Origin: CBDUWP01 sp965370955
GTDB taxonomy: Bacteria; Planctomycetota; Phycisphaerae; Sedimentisphaerales; Anaerobacaceae
Direction of reading: 5' to 3'
DNA length: 24,828 nucleotides
Assembly: GCA_965370955.1 (NCBI GenBank)
Contig: CBDUWP010000009.1
Span: 1 to 24,828, forward strand
Part shown: one piece after another, positions 22,945 to 24,828 of the stretch
Numbering within the stretch: the first letter of the stretch is position 1
How the letters are laid out: every line of letters starts with the position of its first letter
Position numbers and translations under genes: made by a program
The notes under the pieces: generated by a model
What the model was told of the DNA's origin: nothing
What the model saw: the letters and a program-made list of their open reading frames with translations, nothing else
Databases searched by the model: none

Positions 22945-23340
22945 ATGCAAAAAGATTTCAAAACAGGAATGATTGTTGGAATACCGATTGCCGGAATTAT
23001 TGCGATCCTGCTGGCTGTTTGCAATAAAAGACAAGAAGATTTCACAGTCTATATACCATCTGACAAGCCGGTTGCAGCAACAATAACCAAGCCAATTGCC
23101 CAAGACCTCGAGGAGCCCCAAATCGAGGGCCAAACATTCCCGAAAAATGTGCCAGCTGCCCCGCTAAAGCCAAAGCCTGTTATCAAATATCACATTGTGC
23201 AAAAAGGCGAAACGCTTTCGTCTATTGCCCAGCAATACTATCACAATTCGCAAGATTGGAAGAAAATCCTCGATGCAAATAAAGATATAATCACAAATGA
23301 ACACAGATTGACCAATGGGGCAAAACTCATTATACCGTAA
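22945..23340 (+). CDS. Membrane-anchored LysM-domain protein
   Basis: A 131-residue protein with one N-terminal membrane anchor (residues ~8-26, GMIVGIPIAGIIAILLAVC) that may be an uncleaved signal anchor, a Pro/Thr-rich linker, and one LysM domain (81-131): YHIVQKGETLSSIAQQYY followed by KILDANKDII and GAKLIIP. LysM binds N-acetylglucosamine-containing glycans, normally peptidoglycan. No enzymatic domain is present, so it may act as a wall-tethering or scaffold protein; a partner may be the SpoIID lipoprotein upstream, though this is only suggested by proximity. VCNK does not fit a lipobox well (C26 lacks the small residues before it). There is no Shine-Dalgarno before ATG 22945; a hairpin sits just upstream. 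It ends 10 bases from the convergent pgl stop. Confidence 0.88.
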   Translation: MQKDFKTGMIVGIPIAGIIAILLAVCNKRQEDFTVYIPSDKPVAATITKPIAQDLEEPQIEGQTFPKNVPAAPLKPKPVIKYHIVQKGETLSSIAQQYYHNSQDWKKILDANKDIITNEHRLTNGAKLIIP

Positions 23341-23350
23341 TTATCACTGG

Positions 23351-24118
23351 CTATAACAATTTTGCCGCATCTTGATCGATTAGCCATGTCACTCTATCCA
23401 AAATAGGCCAAATCGCGTGAATTGGATATTTGATCTCGTCGGCCGATGTAGACAAAACAGTTTTAATGATCTCGGCCTTGTCATTACCATTAATCAAAAC
23501 AATGATTTTTTTAGAAGCTTTGAGAACCGGAGCTGTCAAGGTGATTCTATCGAGTGTGTCACCCAAAAAATAAACCACGCAAGCTAAATCGCCTGTGTCA
23601 AAACAAGCACAGTTATCTGGAAACAATGACGCAGTATGGCCATCTACGCCCATACCTAAAAATATTAAATCAAATTCAGGGATTTCTCCGTTAGATAAAT
23701 CAAAAACTTCTTGCATTTGATTTTGATAATCATCAACAGCAGCTTTAAGGTCTGTGTATTCTGTGGGAATACGATGTATATTGGTCAGCGGGATCGAAAC
23801 CTTAGCTAAAAATGTGTCACTAGCCATCTTGTAATTATTGTCACTGGAATTAATGTCAACCATTCGTTCGTCAACCCAAAACAAATGGATACAATTCCAA
23901 TCGAGAGACTTCGCCTGCGGCGAGTGGCCTAGCAATGAAAAGAATTTATTAGGAGTCCGCCCACCTGAAACAGCAACACAAAAACGATTGTCTGATTTAA
24001 TTGCTTCTTCTGCAGTAGAGATGAAAATATCAACACAACGACCGGCAGTAGCATCTAAATCGTCAAGAATCTCAATGTTAGCCTCTTTTAAATTAGAATC
24101 TTCAAAATTAGAGTCCAT
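23351..24118 (-). CDS. pgl: 6-phosphogluconolactonase
   Basis: Hydrolyses 6-phosphogluconolactone in the oxidative pentose phosphate pathway; cytoplasmic. The 255-residue DevB/SOL-type protein shows FCVAVSGGRTPNKFF (46-60, phosphate-binding loop), FWVDERMVDINSSDNNYKMA (80-99) and LIFLGMGVDGHTASLFPDN (151-169) with the catalytic-region His H161; the length is typical of this family. ATG 24118 is preceded by AAAGGGGAAA, a strong ribosome binding site. It follows the CCA/poly(A) polymerase family gene on the same strand after a 98-base gap. Glucose-6-phosphate dehydrogenase and 6-phosphogluconate dehydrogenase, the usual neighbours, are not in the window. Confidence 0.95.
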   Translation of the reverse strand: MDSNFEDSNLKEANIEILDDLDATAGRCVDIFISTAEEAIKSDNRFCVAVSGGRTPNKFFSLLGHSPQAKSLDWNCIHLFWVDERMVDINSSDNNYKMASDTFLAKVSIPLTNIHRIPTEYTDLKAAVDDYQNQMQEVFDLSNGEIPEFDLIFLGMGVDGHTASLFPDNCACFDTGDLACVVYFLGDTLDRITLTAPVLKASKKIIVLINGNDKAEIIKTVLSTSADEIKYPIHAIWPILDRVTWLIDQDAAKLL

Positions 24119-24216
24119 TATTTCCCCTTTCTAATTCACTAACCATTCGTTCGGCATTTTGACATGTTTTCGGCCATCTTGCAAAACATTTTTTTTAGAG
24201 AACAATTACTGCAATT

Positions 24217-24828
24217 TTAGTTGCTTTTAAGCCATTTTTTAGCCCATTTTTGAGCTTGTTCGGCAGTCTCAATTAAACCATTAAGCTGAGCTGTATACAA
24301 ATCTTTCATTAAACGCCCTAAAATTGCCCCCTCAGGAACCCCCAAATCCATGAGCTGATGCCCATTTAGCAAAGGGTCAGGTTGCAATTGAACATCACCT
24401 AATTCCTTGATTCTATTTTTCAGTTGCGTTAAAGACTTAGCAGAATTAGCCAAAACTTTTTGGACAGCTTTTTCAAGTTGAAATAAATCGTCAAAATATT
24501 CGCTGGCGAGAAATGTTTTGAGATCGGCGAGTGACATGTCACTATCTAAAAGAGCTGACCGATTATCCAATAAAAATTTGATATGGCGGCACTGTTCATT
24601 GCTTAGTTTAAGCTGTTTACAATAAATAAGAGCTTGCTTTGTGTCACTGCCAGAAAACATTGCCGCAAACGCCAGCGGAAAAGATACTGTTTTTCTCAGT
24701 TTCGCTAAGATGCCAACACCAGTTTTTATTGCCTCTTTACTCATAGCCGGAAATATGGAAATGCCTAAGCCGCTTTGAAAAAATTTATCAATACCGATCG
24801 AGCGGTTTGGACAAATCAAAATTTGTGA
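24217..24828 (-). CDS. CCA-adding enzyme/poly(A) polymerase family protein, C-terminal part (5' truncated by window edge)
   Basis: The frame stays open through the right edge (codons TCA CAA ATT precede the TTG at 24819), so this is the last ~203 residues of a larger protein. The visible part is all-helical: SIGIDKFFQSGLGISIFPAM and FPLAFAAMFSG match the region after the catalytic head of class II tRNA nucleotidyltransferases, and the end (PLLNGHQLMDLGVPEGAILG, then LYTAQLNGLIETAEQAQKWA) matches their C-terminal L-l-G-dLi-lG-GP-ig motif and closing helix. Such enzymes add CCA to tRNA 3' ends or tail RNA with A. The catalytic head with the GGxxRD motif lies outside the window, so CCA addition and polyadenylation cannot be told apart. 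Confidence 0.82.
   Translation of the reverse strand, partial: SQILICPNRSIGIDKFFQSGLGISIFPAMSKEAIKTGVGILAKLRKTVSFPLAFAAMFSGSDTKQALIYCKQLKLSNEQCRHIKFLLDNRSALLDSDMSLADLKTFLASEYFDDLFQLEKAVQKVLANSAKSLTQLKNRIKELGDVQLQPDPLLNGHQLMDLGVPEGAILGRLMKDLYTAQLNGLIETAEQAQKWAKKWLKSN

Noticed and set aside
24119..24216. Small 12-codon frame and a weak promoter upstream of pgl on the - strand
   Set aside because: The frame has no ribosome binding site, and the -35/-10 candidates match only 4 of 6 positions each.
1..24828. tRNA, rRNA, CRISPR array, transposase, integrase or phage genes
   Set aside because: None was seen on either strand; apart from short intergenic repeats the window is ordinary protein-coding chromosome.

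Overview
The window (24.8 kb, AT-rich, densely coding) looks like bacterial chromosome from the Planctomycetes or a related PVC phylum, most probably a Phycisphaerae-like lineage. That placement is inference from gene content: a single-chain SecD-SecF fusion of about 1210 residues, a TPR protein ending in two RNA polymerase alpha-CTD-like domains, and a large GT-C-like membrane protein with an NLHGG motif and a C-terminal DGR motif. No rRNA, tRNA, CRISPR array, insertion sequence or phage gene was seen. Both edges cut genes.

Left block (1-3870, + strand): the C-terminal part of a UvrD/PcrA helicase, glucose-6-phosphate isomerase, mannose-1-phosphate guanylyltransferase and RuvX, closely spaced and probably co-transcribed. 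It meets convergently an APC amino acid permease (3889-5757, -) that carries a PTS EIIA-like domain at its C terminus. A 400-base divergent intergenic region (5758-6157) separates the permease from a YihY/BrkB membrane protein (6158-7477, +).

Central block (7495-14448, - strand): a class I PLP aminotransferase, a 1009-residue GT-C-like membrane protein, a DPM1-like GT2 glycosyltransferase and a 644-residue protein joining a gamma-glutamylcyclotransferase-like domain to a probable glutamine-synthetase-fold amide ligase. The guanylyltransferase could supply GDP-mannose to the GT2 enzyme, which could charge a polyprenyl phosphate for the GT-C protein; this chain is inferred from families and position.

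Right block (14716-23340, + strand): the TPR/alpha-CTD protein, a SpoIID-type lipoprotein, tRNA-guanine transglycosylase, YajC, SecDF and a LysM protein. tgt-yajC-secDF is a classical bacterial gene order. Convergent with it are 6-phosphogluconolactonase (23351-24118, -) and the C-terminal part of a CCA-adding/poly(A) polymerase family protein (24217 to the right edge, -).

The most unusual items are: (1) a repeated non-coding element, two hairpins with CCCTTR loops followed by an identical 17-base tail containing GAAGGA, found once upstream of the permease and once between yajC and secDF; (2) the TPR plus double alpha-CTD protein; (3) the cyclotransferase-ligase fusion; (4) the permease-EIIA fusion.
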